DNA of 64,000 nucleotides from Chloroflexota bacterium. GTDB lineage: Bacteria > Chloroflexota > Anaerolineae > Anaerolineales > Villigracilaceae. Below, piece after piece: positions 32,120-40,413 of the stretch (positions are counted from its first letter, which is position 1; every line of letters begins with the position of its first letter). Position numbers and translations under genes: made by a program. The notes beneath the pieces are model-generated. The model worked only from the letters and a program-made list of their open reading frames with translations. It made no database searches and was not told the origin of the DNA. The stretch is taken from contig JACRMH010000056.1 of NCBI GenBank assembly GCA_016219545.1, positions 30,454 through 94,453 of the forward strand, written 5' to 3'.

Positions 32120-33193
32120 CTATTCGACAATATTGATCGGCAGTGCATTGTTCGCCGACATGGCCGCCACACTGACCCTTGCTGCGATGTTCTGTGCTAT
32201 CTCCTGTATTGCTTTTGCAACAGCAGAATCGGGGTGGGAGACGACAATTGGTTTGCCGGTATCTCCGCCGATACGGACATTTTGATCTATCGGAATTTTG
32301 CCGAGGAAGGGTGTGTTGGTTCCCTTGGCCAATTCTTCACCGCCGCCTGTGCCAAAGATGTCCATGCGGGTGCCATCGGGCAAATCAAGATAAGACATGT
32401 TCTCGACCACACCGAGGATGGGCACGTCCAACTGCTTGAACATGTTCAAACCGCGGGAGGCATCTTCAAGTGAGACTAGTTGCGGTAGGGTCACAATGAC
32501 AGCGCCGCTTAGGGGCAGGGCCTGCGCGAGGGACAAGGCTGCATCACCTGTGCCGGGCGGAAGGTCAATAATGAGATAGTCCAGTTCGCCCCACTCCACG
32601 TCACCGAGGAATTGACGAATGGCGGAGTTGAGCATCGGTCCGCGCCAGATCAGCGGTTGACCGGGTTTGACGAGCAATCCCATGGAGATCATCTTAATAC
32701 CATAGGCTGTTGCGGGAATGAGTTTTTGTTCAACGGGCGGCGGGAGCTTATCTACACCGAGCATGGTGGGTGTGTTGGGGCCATAAATATCGGCGTCCAT
32801 GAGGCCCACACGCGCTCCACTTTGGGCGAGGGCAACGGCAATGTTTACAGAAACGGTGGATTTACCAACGCCGCCTTTGCCTGAGCCAATGGCAATCGCG
32901 TTGCGGATAGGCATGTTGACTAACCCGCGCATACGTCCGTCATTTGGCACATCTGAATCCATTTTGACTTCGATGGTTTTCACACCCTCAACTGTCATCA
33001 CGGCTTCACGGACTTCCTTGTCAATCCGTCCGCGCAGGGGGCAGGCGGGGGTGGTGAGCATAACGGTAAAGGAAACTTTGTCACCCGTGATCTCCAGATT
33101 GCGGATCATGTTCAGGGTGACAAGGTCTTGATGCAGCTCAGGTTCCTGCACTTTGCTTAACGCGGCTAATATTGCTTCTTTTGTGATTGTCAT
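32120..33193 (-). CDS. mrp: Mrp/NBP35-family iron-sulfur carrier ATPase
   Basis: A 357-residue protein with an N-terminal MIP18/DUF59 domain (about 1-85, with TTPACPLRGRI) and a deviant Walker A P-loop GSGKGGVGKST (103-112 region) followed by GLMDADIYGPN. This is the usual bacterial Mrp (ApbC) form that binds and hands over Fe-S clusters. The C-terminal CxxC common in this family is not obvious. It lies just downstream of the nuo genes and near iscX and a SufR-like regulator, in keeping with a role in assembling complex I clusters; that link is inferred from position. Confidence 0.92.
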   Translation of the reverse strand: MTITKEAILAALSKVQEPELHQDLVTLNMIRNLEITGDKVSFTVMLTTPACPLRGRIDKEVREAVMTVEGVKTIEVKMDSDVPNDGRMRGLVNMPIRNAIAIGSGKGGVGKSTVSVNIAVALAQSGARVGLMDADIYGPNTPTMLGVDKLPPPVEQKLIPATAYGIKMISMGLLVKPGQPLIWRGPMLNSAIRQFLGDVEWGELDYLIIDLPPGTGDAALSLAQALPLSGAVIVTLPQLVSLEDASRGLNMFKQLDVPILGVVENMSYLDLPDGTRMDIFGTGGGEELAKGTNTPFLGKIPIDQNVRIGGDTGKPIVVSHPDSAVAKAIQEIAQNIAARVSVAAMSANNALPINIVE

Positions 33194-33216
33194 TTAGTTT
33201 ACCTATTAAATATATG

Positions 33217-33313
33217 ATGTCGTTGCGAGGGCGGTCTTTGTTTTAGCCCGAAGCAACCTCCTGATTAGTTGGAGGTTGCTTCGTCGGGAAGAACACCCTT
33301 CTCGCAACGACAT
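33217..33313. repeat. Dispersed inverted repeat element, copy C
   Basis: A 97-bp element with the same ends as the others (ATGTCGTTGCGAG at 33217, CTCGCAACGACAT to 33313), with inner words CCGAAGCAACCTCC and GGAGGTTGCTTCG. It sits between nuoI and mrp. Confidence 0.9.
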
Positions 33314-33321
33314 ATTATTAA

Positions 33322-33939
33322 TTACGCGGCGGGTGCGGCCTCGGCCTTTGCAGCTTTGGCGGCTTCCTTGGCCTTGCGGGCTTCTTCCTCGCGGTGATAA
33401 TTTTCCGGGCGGATCTCTGCGTAATACTTGGCAGGTTTCAATAACTGGTCCATGCCATATACGTTGCGCTGGTAGGATGCAATATCGAATTTGTGATCCA
33501 TCTTGATCGCATCAAAAGGACAATATTCGGCGCAGAAACCGCAGTTCATGCAGATGTCCATGTCGATGTGGAAATCTGTCGGAACGGGAACAGGCCGACC
33601 CGTGGCAGGATCGTTCGTGCGTACGATCCAGATGCATTGCGGTGGACAAACCTTCGCGCAGATCCCGCATGAGGTACAGCGTATTTCCTTCTTGCCTTCA
33701 GCCCCTTCATCATAAACCAAAAATGGGATGAAACGAAACTCCTCAGGCACGATCAATTGTTCTTCAGGGTATTGCACCGTGAAGATACCTTTTGTGTTTT
33801 TGCTCGAACGATGCGCCACGCCTTCAACCGAGTTATAGCGCTTTTTGCCTTTCAACATCCATGAGATGTCATCGGTGTATGTATCCCAGAATCGCTTCCA
33901 GGTTACGCTTAATCCTTTAAGAATACCTTTTCCATACAT
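33322..33939 (-). CDS. nuoI: NADH-quinone oxidoreductase subunit I
   Basis: A 205-residue 2x[4Fe-4S] ferredoxin subunit of complex I. The two motifs are CTSCGICAKVCPPQC and CMNCGFCAEYCPF, which carry clusters N6a and N6b. The N-terminal WKRFWDTYTDDISWML helix is typical. The C-terminus has a Lys/Ala-rich tail (KAKEAAKAAKAEAAPAA), an unusual extension that could be disordered. The ATG at 33939 follows an AGGAG site and lies 14 bases after the nuoCD stop. Confidence 0.93.
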   Translation of the reverse strand: MYGKGILKGLSVTWKRFWDTYTDDISWMLKGKKRYNSVEGVAHRSSKNTKGIFTVQYPEEQLIVPEEFRFIPFLVYDEGAEGKKEIRCTSCGICAKVCPPQCIWIVRTNDPATGRPVPVPTDFHIDMDICMNCGFCAEYCPFDAIKMDHKFDIASYQRNVYGMDQLLKPAKYYAEIRPENYHREEEARKAKEAAKAAKAEAAPAA

Positions 33940-33953
33940 AGTTGATTCTCCTG

Positions 33954-35696
33954 TTAGCGATCCAACTCGCCCATGACGATGTCGAGCATGGCCACCAATG
34001 CTACGAAGTCCGCGATCTTGGTGCCGATGCACATCTTCTCAACACATTGAAGGTTGACGAACGAAGCGGGGCGGACGTGATAGCGATAGGGGTTCGGCTT
34101 ACCGTTCGAGATGAGGTAGTAGCCAAGTTCACCTTTGGGTGACTCGATGCGACCATACGCTTCACCTGCCGGGACCCGGACCTGGTAGGCCGGTTTCTGT
34201 GAGTTGATCGGCCCCTGAGGGATCTGCTTAAGCGCCTGCTCCAAAATTCTGAGTGATTGGCGAATCTCGTCAAAGCGGATGAGATAGTTATCCATCATGT
34301 CGCCGTTGTGACGCACGGCTACATCAAAATCAAAGCGGTCATAGACGGAATATGGGTCAGCGCGGCGAAGATCGTAAGGCACACCGGTGGCGCGTAACAC
34401 AGGACCGGTCACCGAGTAATTAATGGCTTCTTCCGCATTCAAAACATGGATGCCCTTCAAACGAGCCATGAGGATTTCATTCTCGTTGAGGAAGCGTTCC
34501 ATTTCATCGGTCTTGGCGGGCAGACGGTCTGAAACAAGGTCCTGAATTTTCTTCAAAGCGAATTCAGGAACATCGCGTACCACACCGCCGAAGCGGAAGT
34601 AGTTGCACATCATGCGCGCGCCGGAGACGGCCTCGAAGATGTCAAGAATTAATTCGCGTTCTTCAAAGGCGTACAGCGAGGGCGTGTACATGGCGCCGAG
34701 ATCGTTCATCAACATTCCGATGAAAATAAGATGGTTCTGGATACGGCTGAGTTCGGCCATAATAACGCGGATATATTCAGCACGTTCGGCGACCTGGATC
34801 TTCATCAATTTTTCTACAGCGATGACATAACCGAAGTTGTTGCTCATCGAGTTGAAGTAATCGAGGCGGTCCGTGTAGGGGATGATCTGCAAGTAAGTGT
34901 TGCGCTCGCCGATCTTGTCGTGGTTGCGGTGCAGATAGCCCATGACAGGTTTCAAGCCGATGATGGTCTCGCCATCCAATTGCACGGCCACACGCAGCAC
35001 GCCGTGTGTGGACGGATGGTGCGGTCCCATGTTGACGACGATGTGGTCGGTCTTCATGTTGCCGGCTGTATCTTTCAGCGAGTCGCGTTCGAGGGAAAGA
35101 TATAGATCTTCTTCCTTTTCAACGACAAAATTCTCGGGGTCGAAATCTTTGGGGAAGTTGAGATTGTCGCGGAACGGATTCTTGTTTTCAGCAAAGGCGA
35201 ACTTGCCATCTGGCCAGCGGCTTTTGAAGGGTTTCGCTTCTTCTTCAAAGAAGGGTTCCTTCCAATCCTTGCGGAGGGGGTGACCATCGTAGCCTTCCCA
35301 CATCAGGATGCGGCGCAGATCGGGGTGACCCGTGAATTTGATGCCGTATAGATCCCAGGCTTCGCGTTCCTGAAAATCAACGCCGGCCCAGAGGTTAATC
35401 AACGAGGGGACTTCAATGGGGTCAACGCGTTCCGCTTGAACTTTGAAAACCAAGCCTGCGCCGCCGGTTGTTTTGTAGGCGTGGTAAACCACTTCCATTT
35501 TGTTTTCAGCGATATAGTCCACAGCGGTGACGGCGGTCAGCAGGTCGTAGCCGAATTCGTCGCGGATGGCGGTTGCCACTTCGACGAGATTCTCATTGTT
35601 GACGCTAAAGCCAGTGTAGCCGGGGCGTCTGTCAGCGGTGACTTTGCCGGGGAAACGAGCGACCAGATCAACGGTCATAGTGAGAGGCGTTGCCAT
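33954..35696 (-). CDS. nuoCD: NADH-quinone oxidoreductase subunit C/D (fused)
   Basis: A 580-residue fusion of NuoC (about 1-170, with LINLWAGVDFQEREAWDLYGIKF and HPDLRRILMWEGYDGHPLRKDW) and NuoD (about 205-580, with MGPHHPSTHGVLRVAVQLDGE, YIRVIMAELSRIQNHLIFIG and the C-terminal CVEKMCIGTKIADFVALVAMLDIVMGELDR). NuoD carries the quinone-site His and Tyr region and the [NiFe]-hydrogenase-like fold. The fused form is known in many bacteria. It overlaps the nuoB stop by a single base (ATG/TAA at 35696). Confidence 0.95.
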   Translation of the reverse strand: MATPLTMTVDLVARFPGKVTADRRPGYTGFSVNNENLVEVATAIRDEFGYDLLTAVTAVDYIAENKMEVVYHAYKTTGGAGLVFKVQAERVDPIEVPSLINLWAGVDFQEREAWDLYGIKFTGHPDLRRILMWEGYDGHPLRKDWKEPFFEEEAKPFKSRWPDGKFAFAENKNPFRDNLNFPKDFDPENFVVEKEEDLYLSLERDSLKDTAGNMKTDHIVVNMGPHHPSTHGVLRVAVQLDGETIIGLKPVMGYLHRNHDKIGERNTYLQIIPYTDRLDYFNSMSNNFGYVIAVEKLMKIQVAERAEYIRVIMAELSRIQNHLIFIGMLMNDLGAMYTPSLYAFEERELILDIFEAVSGARMMCNYFRFGGVVRDVPEFALKKIQDLVSDRLPAKTDEMERFLNENEILMARLKGIHVLNAEEAINYSVTGPVLRATGVPYDLRRADPYSVYDRFDFDVAVRHNGDMMDNYLIRFDEIRQSLRILEQALKQIPQGPINSQKPAYQVRVPAGEAYGRIESPKGELGYYLISNGKPNPYRYHVRPASFVNLQCVEKMCIGTKIADFVALVAMLDIVMGELDR

Positions 35697-36328
35697 TATG
35701 CACCTTCCTTTGTCGCGGCAACTTGTTTAATTTCAGCGTTGCGGCGCACATCGATCAAGTCAGGTCCGAGGATCGGCATGGGTACGTAATTGCCATCCTT
35801 CTTTTCCTTGTTGTACCAAGTGGCGCTCTTGATGGATTGCTTGTCAATTTTTTCCTGCAATTTGATCATGCCAGCGATCAAGGCTTGCGGGGTTGGAGGA
35901 CAGCCGGGGATGTAGACATCCACTGGCAAAAATTTATCAATACCCGCGACAACGTTATAGCCCTCCTTGAAAGGTCCGCCGCTTGAAGCGCACGCGCCCA
36001 TGGCCACAACATATTTCGGCTCGGGCATTTGGTTGTACAAGCGGATGATGGATGGAAGCATTTTCTTCGTCACAGTACCGGAGACCAACATCATGTCGGC
36101 TTGACGCGGGGTGGGGCGCATGACCTCCATGCCGAAGCGCGCCATATCGTAACGGGCAGTTTGCGCAGCGATCATTTCAATCGCGCAACATGCCAGGCCG
36201 AACATCAGCGGCCAAACAGAGGAACGCCGACCCCAGTTGTATAAACGGTCCAGCGTTGTGACTGCTACAACATTCTGAATATCTTCAGGAATGCTGTAGG
36301 TCGGTAAACTTAACTTTTCATTTTCCAT
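35696..36328 (-). CDS. nuoB: NADH-quinone oxidoreductase subunit B
   Basis: A 210-residue subunit that binds cluster N2, the last electron stop before quinone. It shows LMFGLACCAIEMIA (the CC pair), VVAMGACASSGG and VDVYIPGCPPTPQAL, which supply the four cysteines of the cluster. The ATG at 36328 has AGGAG on the minus strand; the longer frame overlaps iscX. The unit begins with iscX then nuoB, and no nuoA is present upstream or anywhere in the window. Confidence 0.94.
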   Translation of the reverse strand: MENEKLSLPTYSIPEDIQNVVAVTTLDRLYNWGRRSSVWPLMFGLACCAIEMIAAQTARYDMARFGMEVMRPTPRQADMMLVSGTVTKKMLPSIIRLYNQMPEPKYVVAMGACASSGGPFKEGYNVVAGIDKFLPVDVYIPGCPPTPQALIAGMIKLQEKIDKQSIKSATWYNKEKKDGNYVPMPILGPDLIDVRRNAEIKQVAATKEGA

Positions 36329-36527
36329 GAATGTTCTCCTCGAACCAGTCTTGGTAGATTGCGTAAAGGATGTCATCGTTTGCGAGCGCGAGATCATCCT
36401 CAAATTCACTTAGCTGAATTGTCCATTGATAAATTTGTTGCAGGGATACTTCTTCGATATTTATTTCAGGATGTTGGCGGCGCAGTTCTAAAGCAATGGC
36501 GTAGGTGGATTCCCAGGATAAGCTCAT
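36318..36527 (-). CDS. iscX: IscX-like iron-sulfur assembly protein
   Basis: A 69-residue acidic protein with the IscX (YfhJ) pattern: SWESTYAIALELRRQHPEIN, then VSLQQIYQWTIQLSEFEDDLALANDDILYAIYQDWFEEN, which fits W..-L...P....V...-W...L.-F.DDP..-N...L..I...W. IscX binds iron and IscS in the ISC pathway. Here it precedes nuoB by a short overlap (36318-36328) and faces a SufR-like regulator, a sensible setting for Fe-S supply to complex I. The start at 36527 is inferred from the family; no strong ribosome site is visible. Confidence 0.85.
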   Translation of the reverse strand: MSLSWESTYAIALELRRQHPEINIEEVSLQQIYQWTIQLSEFEDDLALANDDILYAIYQDWFEENIHGK

Positions 36528-36806
36528 TTGGTATTTTCCATCACAAACACGAATTATAGCAGGGGAATGAGATAAGTCAACGAAATTATGCAAAAATATA
36601 TTTGCAAAAATAAAGAAGTGAGTATAATCACGCTGGATGAATGACAAATCCGCATCTTTCATAACCGGAAGCTGATTCGGTTTCAAAATTTATTTTCTCG
36701 GCTGTTGCCCGCACGGCGATGAACCGCCGTGCTACTCCTACGAACCCCGCTAAAGCGGACTAAATCCCTTTGTGTACCTTCGTGTTCTTCGTGGTAAAAA
36801 AAAACT
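36528..36806. other. Divergent intergenic region with repeat fragments
   Basis: This 279-base gap between iscX and the SufR-like gene holds the promoters for both directions. At 36711-36732 there is a hairpin GCACGGCG/CGCCGTGC, at 36748-36760 a short GC palindrome (CCGCTAAAGCGGA), and at 36766-36795 a CCTTTGTGTACCTTCG-type stretch that is homologous to one arm of the palindrome at 37897-37972. The right part therefore looks like stacked repeat debris. No gene is seen. Confidence 0.65.
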
Positions 36807-37391
36807 ATGATCACTGCCCGCCAAAAAGTCCTTGCCCACCTGAAAAAGACCCGTGCCGCCTCTGCACGGGAAATCGCGCGCGCCTTGAAAATGTCCGCGC
36901 CGAATGTGAGGCATCACCTTGGCATTTTGGTGTCAGATGGACGCCTCGAATTGACTGCTGTTCATTCCCGCGGCGGACGCGGCAGACCGGAGAAGATGTA
37001 TTCATTGTCTCAATCTGCGCTGGGAGATAATCTGTCTGCTTTGGCAGATGCGCTTTTAGCAGAGACAGGTTCAGGGTTAAAGGTTGAAGCGATTGCGGTC
37101 CGTATACTAGATCCAAATCAATTTGCGAACATGCCCATCACAAAGCGACTGGCCTTACTGATCGAGAAACTGGATGAGATGCACTATCAAGCAAGGTGGG
37201 AGGCCGGCGCGGAAGGTCCGCGGGTGATCTTTGGAAGATGCCCGTATGCGAAGATCATCGAGCACCACCCTGAGTTATGCAAAATAGATTCAGTTATGTT
37301 GGAAAAAGCATTGGGAAGAAGGGTGGAGCAATTTACAAAAACCGAGTCGAGTGCGCGCGGACTATGTCCGTTTGCGTTTCGGGTGGGATAA
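36807..37391 (+). CDS. SufR-like iron-sulfur-dependent transcriptional regulator (ArsR/DeoR fold)
   Basis: A 194-residue regulator with an N-terminal winged helix (about 1-65: VLAHLKKTRAASAREIARALKMSAPNVRHHLGILVSDG, then a Gly-rich wing) and a C-terminal cysteine set CPYAKIIEHHPELCKID...GLCPFAF. This matches the C-x12/13-C spacing plus a late Cys in SufR, which senses [4Fe-4S] status and controls suf genes. The ATG at 36807 is the first good start. It diverges from iscX-nuoBCDI, a logical target. DNA target and cluster binding are predictions. A terminator follows at 37392-37429. Confidence 0.8.
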   Translation: MITARQKVLAHLKKTRAASAREIARALKMSAPNVRHHLGILVSDGRLELTAVHSRGGRGRPEKMYSLSQSALGDNLSALADALLAETGSGLKVEAIAVRILDPNQFANMPITKRLALLIEKLDEMHYQARWEAGAEGPRVIFGRCPYAKIIEHHPELCKIDSVMLEKALGRRVEQFTKTESSARGLCPFAFRVG

Positions 37392-37429
37392 AAAACTCCG
37401 AGATGCTTTGCGCTAAATCTCGGAGTTTT
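37392..37429. terminator. Terminator between convergent genes
   Basis: A 13-base perfect stem (AAAACTCCGAGAT at 37392-37404 with ATCTCGGAGTTTT at 37417-37429) has A and T runs. It serves the regulator and the dCMP deaminase gene. Confidence 0.85.
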
Positions 37430-37432
37430 AGT

Positions 37433-37861
37433 TTATGGTGAGAATTCCTTTTGCACCACTTCAATATTCGCGGCATTTAGAAAGCTCACGGCGTTTTCAT
37501 CTGTGCGATAAGCAGTGCTGTAAACGATGCGCGTGATCCCAGCGTTGATCAAAACCTTGGTGCAATTGATACATGGCAGGTGAGTGACGTAGCAAGTGGA
37601 GCCTTTGGTTGAGACTCCGTGCAGCGCCGCCTGGATAATGGCATTGGTCTCGGCGTGTATCGTGCGGACGCAGTGTCCATCCACCATGAGGTGTCCCACT
37701 TCATCGCAGTGAGCCTGTCCGGCAGGGGAACCATTGAAGCCCGTAGTAAGAATGCGTTTTTCAAAAACGATGACACAGCCCACGAAAGCGCGGTCACAGG
37801 TGCTTCGCTCGGATACGGCGTAGGCGATCTTCATGAAATAAGAATCCCAATCTGGGCGCAT
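37433..37861 (-). CDS. dCMP deaminase (ComEB-like)
   Basis: A 142-residue zinc-dependent deaminase with HAETNAI and PCINCTKVLINAGI, the H-A-E and P-C-x2-C metal site of the cytidine/deoxycytidylate deaminase family. RSTCDRAFVGCVIV and the GHLMVDGHCVRTIHAE lead-in fit dCMP deaminase and ComEB. It supplies dUMP for thymidylate synthesis. A late phrase IVYSTAYRTDENAV is typical. It is a single gene after a repeat-containing gap. Confidence 0.92.
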   Translation of the reverse strand: MRPDWDSYFMKIAYAVSERSTCDRAFVGCVIVFEKRILTTGFNGSPAGQAHCDEVGHLMVDGHCVRTIHAETNAIIQAALHGVSTKGSTCYVTHLPCINCTKVLINAGITRIVYSTAYRTDENAVSFLNAANIEVVQKEFSP

Positions 37862-37896
37862 GGTTTCCTCCGAATAAATTATGGCGGAAAATATTT

Positions 37897-37972
37897 ACCA
37901 CAAAGGGTCACAAAGGTACACAAAGGGATTTGTTTTAAGGGTTTCCTTCGTGCACCTTTGTTCCTTTGTGGT
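37897..37972. repeat. Palindromic ACCACAAAGG repeat element
   Basis: A 76-base imperfect inverted repeat with ends ACCACAAAGG and CCTTTGTGGT and inner words CACAAAGG/CCTTTGT repeated. It lies between the dCMP deaminase and glmS genes. A half-length relative is at 36766-36795. It resembles repeated extragenic sequences seen in several unrelated genomes. Confidence 0.85.
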
Positions 37973-37982
37973 TGAGAATAAA

Positions 37983-39824
37983 TTACTCCACCGTCACGCT
38001 CTTGGCGAGGTTGCGGGGTTGGTCAACATCGAGTCCGCGGATGGCGGCGATGTGATAAGCGAGTAACTGTAACGGGAGCACCGTCAGGATCGGGGAGAGC
38101 ATCCACGGCGCTTCGGGAATCCACAGCACATGGTCAGCCATGCCCTTAACAAGTTCGTCACCTTCGGTGGCTACGGCAATGACCATGCCGCCGCGCGCCT
38201 TGGCTTGTTGGATCTGCGAGATCATCTTCTCATGCCAGGGGTCTTTGGGAGCGATGCATAGCACCGGCATTTCCTTGTCTATCAACGCAATAGGACCATG
38301 TTTCATTTCCCCGGCAGGGTAGCCTTCGGCGTGGATGTAGGAAATTTCCTTGAGTTTGAGCGCGCCTTCATAGGCAATGGGCATGTTGATGCCGCGCCCT
38401 AAATATAGACAGCCGCGAATATCCTTTAATTTTTGTGCCACCTTTTCAACTTCTGAATCCGTATCCAACACGCGGCCTGCAAGGTCGGGGACAAGGCGCA
38501 AGTCCGCGACCAGAGCTTTGCGGGTCTTATCGTCTATCGTACCGCGCAAGTCTGCAAGAAGGATGGCCAGCATGTATTGGTCCACTAACGGGGCGGTGAA
38601 TGCTTTCGTTGACGCTACCCCGATTTCAGGTCCGGTTTGCATCGCAATGAATCCATCCGAGACACGCATGGCTTGTGACCCGATCGCATTGACGATGCTC
38701 CAGATGATCCCGCCTTTGCGTCGTCCTTCTTCCATCGCGGCTAATGTATCCGCTGTTTCGCCGGATTGTGAGATGGCCAGCACGACAGTATTTTCATCCA
38801 CAATCGGGTCGCTGTAACGGAACTCTGAACCGATGACCACTTCAACGGGAATGCGTGCGATCTTCTCGATTAAATATTTTCCGACCATGCCGGCATATGC
38901 AGCCGTGCCGCAAGCAGTGATGTAAATGCGCTGGATGCGTTTTGCAATTTCTGGTGTGAGCTTTAATTCCGGCAGGCGGATGCGCCCTTCCTTGAAATCA
39001 ACGCGGCCTGCGAGGGTGTCGGTCAGCGCGCGTACTTGCTCATGGATTTCCTTTTGCATGAAATGACGATATTCGCCTTTCTCTGCCGCAACCGCATCCC
39101 ATGCAATGGTATGGACTTCAGGGATGACTTCCATGCCTTCCAAGGTTTCGATGCGCACGCTGTCACGCGTGACGATGGCCATTTGCCGAGATTCGAGAAA
39201 GATCACCTTGCGGGTGTGTTCCAAAATGGCAGGGATGTCTGAAGCGATGAAATTTTCCCCTTCGCCCAGTCCGATCACAACGCCGCCTGCATTGCCGATC
39301 CGGGCCGTCACAATTTTATCCGGCTCATCCACCGACATCAGCAAAACAACATTCGCGCCTTCGATCTGCTTGAAAGTGTGCCGCGCGGCCTCCACGAAAT
39401 TCATACCGGCAGCTTGATGGTGCTCGGCTAAATGCACAATGGTTTCAGTATCAGTTTCTGAAAGGAAGTTAACTCCCTCGGACACCATTTCATCCTTGAT
39501 CTCAAGGAAGTTTTCGACGATGCCATTATGCACCACGACCACTTTGCCCGAACTTCCAACATGCGGATGTGCATTCCTTGCAGACGGCGCTCCATGTGTT
39601 GCCCAGCGCGTATGACCAATGCCCGGCGCACCCTTAAGCGGCGACTTGCCGACGAGATCAATTAATTGCGATAACTTGCCCGCGTCTCTCCTGACCTCGA
39701 TCTGGCTGCCGTTTATGACAGCGACTCCAGCCGAATCATAGCCGCGGTATTCAAGCCTTTTCAGTCCATTGAGGATAATAGAGACCGCATCACGCGGGCC
39801 GACATATCCGACGATTCCACACAT
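37983..39824 (-). CDS. glmS: Glucosamine--fructose-6-phosphate aminotransferase (isomerising)
   Basis: A 613-residue enzyme that makes glucosamine 6-phosphate from fructose 6-phosphate and glutamine, the entry step to peptidoglycan and other amino sugars. The N-terminal Cys2 nucleophile and CGIVGYVGPRDAV, then RLEYRGYDSAGVAV and GHTRWATHGAPS, mark the glutaminase domain; two SIS domains follow (TACGTAAYAGMVGKYLIE, SQSGETADTLAA, GRGINMPIAYEGALKLKE). It ends with RNLAKSVTVE, the usual C-terminus. GGAGG lies before the ATG. No glmS ribozyme is evident upstream; that space holds repeat copy D. Confidence 0.97.
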   Translation of the reverse strand: MCGIVGYVGPRDAVSIILNGLKRLEYRGYDSAGVAVINGSQIEVRRDAGKLSQLIDLVGKSPLKGAPGIGHTRWATHGAPSARNAHPHVGSSGKVVVVHNGIVENFLEIKDEMVSEGVNFLSETDTETIVHLAEHHQAAGMNFVEAARHTFKQIEGANVVLLMSVDEPDKIVTARIGNAGGVVIGLGEGENFIASDIPAILEHTRKVIFLESRQMAIVTRDSVRIETLEGMEVIPEVHTIAWDAVAAEKGEYRHFMQKEIHEQVRALTDTLAGRVDFKEGRIRLPELKLTPEIAKRIQRIYITACGTAAYAGMVGKYLIEKIARIPVEVVIGSEFRYSDPIVDENTVVLAISQSGETADTLAAMEEGRRKGGIIWSIVNAIGSQAMRVSDGFIAMQTGPEIGVASTKAFTAPLVDQYMLAILLADLRGTIDDKTRKALVADLRLVPDLAGRVLDTDSEVEKVAQKLKDIRGCLYLGRGINMPIAYEGALKLKEISYIHAEGYPAGEMKHGPIALIDKEMPVLCIAPKDPWHEKMISQIQQAKARGGMVIAVATEGDELVKGMADHVLWIPEAPWMLSPILTVLPLQLLAYHIAAIRGLDVDQPRNLAKSVTVE

Positions 39825-39848
39825 AGGGATTCCTCCGAAAGTTTATGT

Positions 39849-39930
39849 ATGTCGTTGCGAGGGTGTTTACCCGAAGCAATCTTCTTATAAATTGGGAGGT
39901 TGCTTCGGGTAAACACCCTCGCAACGACAT
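39849..39930. repeat. Dispersed inverted repeat element, copy D (near-perfect)
   Basis: An 82-bp element with two 31-base perfectly complementary arms, beginning ATGTCGTTGCGAGGGTGTTT and ending in the complement CTCGCAACGACAT, around a ~20-base loop. It is the shortest and most regular of the four full copies. It lies 25 bases upstream of the glmS start. Confidence 0.93.
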
Positions 39931-40413
39931 TGATATTTTTTGCCACTCATTTGCCTTTTGACTCGCGATCGCTCGCGGGTATTGTTGGCAAAGTTTTCTT
40001 TGGAGGGAAAGAATGACGGGTATGGCGTACCCGAAGGGCTTCCGCTGATCGTTCGATTTTTTCTTTTTGGTGTTTTCGATACGAGCAAGAAGATCGCTTG
40101 CACTACTCAACCACCAAAAAGATTAACTCCATTTCGCAATGGAGAACCCTCATCCTCGTCAACTTTGGTGATAATGCCAAAGTCCATGCGCTGTCTTTCC
40201 CAAATGTTATTTTCCGTTGCACCTCCTGTATGTTTTCTCTACATATACAGACCCTAAAGGTCTGCTTTGTGTTCGCATCAACGAGGTCAAAAAAAAGACC
40301 TTTAGGGTTTCTTGCGAAGGATAGGTAGAGAATTGATCTGCAAAATTATACCGTAAAAATAAAACCAGCCTTTTTAGGACTGGTTTTATTTTTGAAATTC
40401 TATTGCCTCAACA
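39931..40413. other. Gene-free region with hairpins between glmS and the TadE-like operon
   Basis: This 483-base stretch shows no convincing gene. It holds a 13-base inverted repeat, ACCCTAAAGGTCT at 40251-40263 with its complement at 40296-40308, and a terminator-like stem at 40355-40393 (AAATAAAACCAG/CTGGTTTTATTT). The latter lies 21 bases past the stop of the minus-strand gene at 40414, with T-runs in the right direction. Short frames in this area do not resemble any protein. Confidence 0.7.
40355..40393 (-). terminator. Terminator of the TadE-like operon
   Basis: The stem AAAAATAAAACCAG (40355-40368) pairs with CTGGTTTTATTTTT (40380-40393). On the minus strand a T-rich run follows. It lies about 20 bases after the last gene of the operon. 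Confidence 0.75.

Noticed and set aside
39825..39960. Possible glmS ribozyme before glmS.
   Set aside because: No ribozyme core was recognised; the space is filled by the dispersed inverted repeat copy D.
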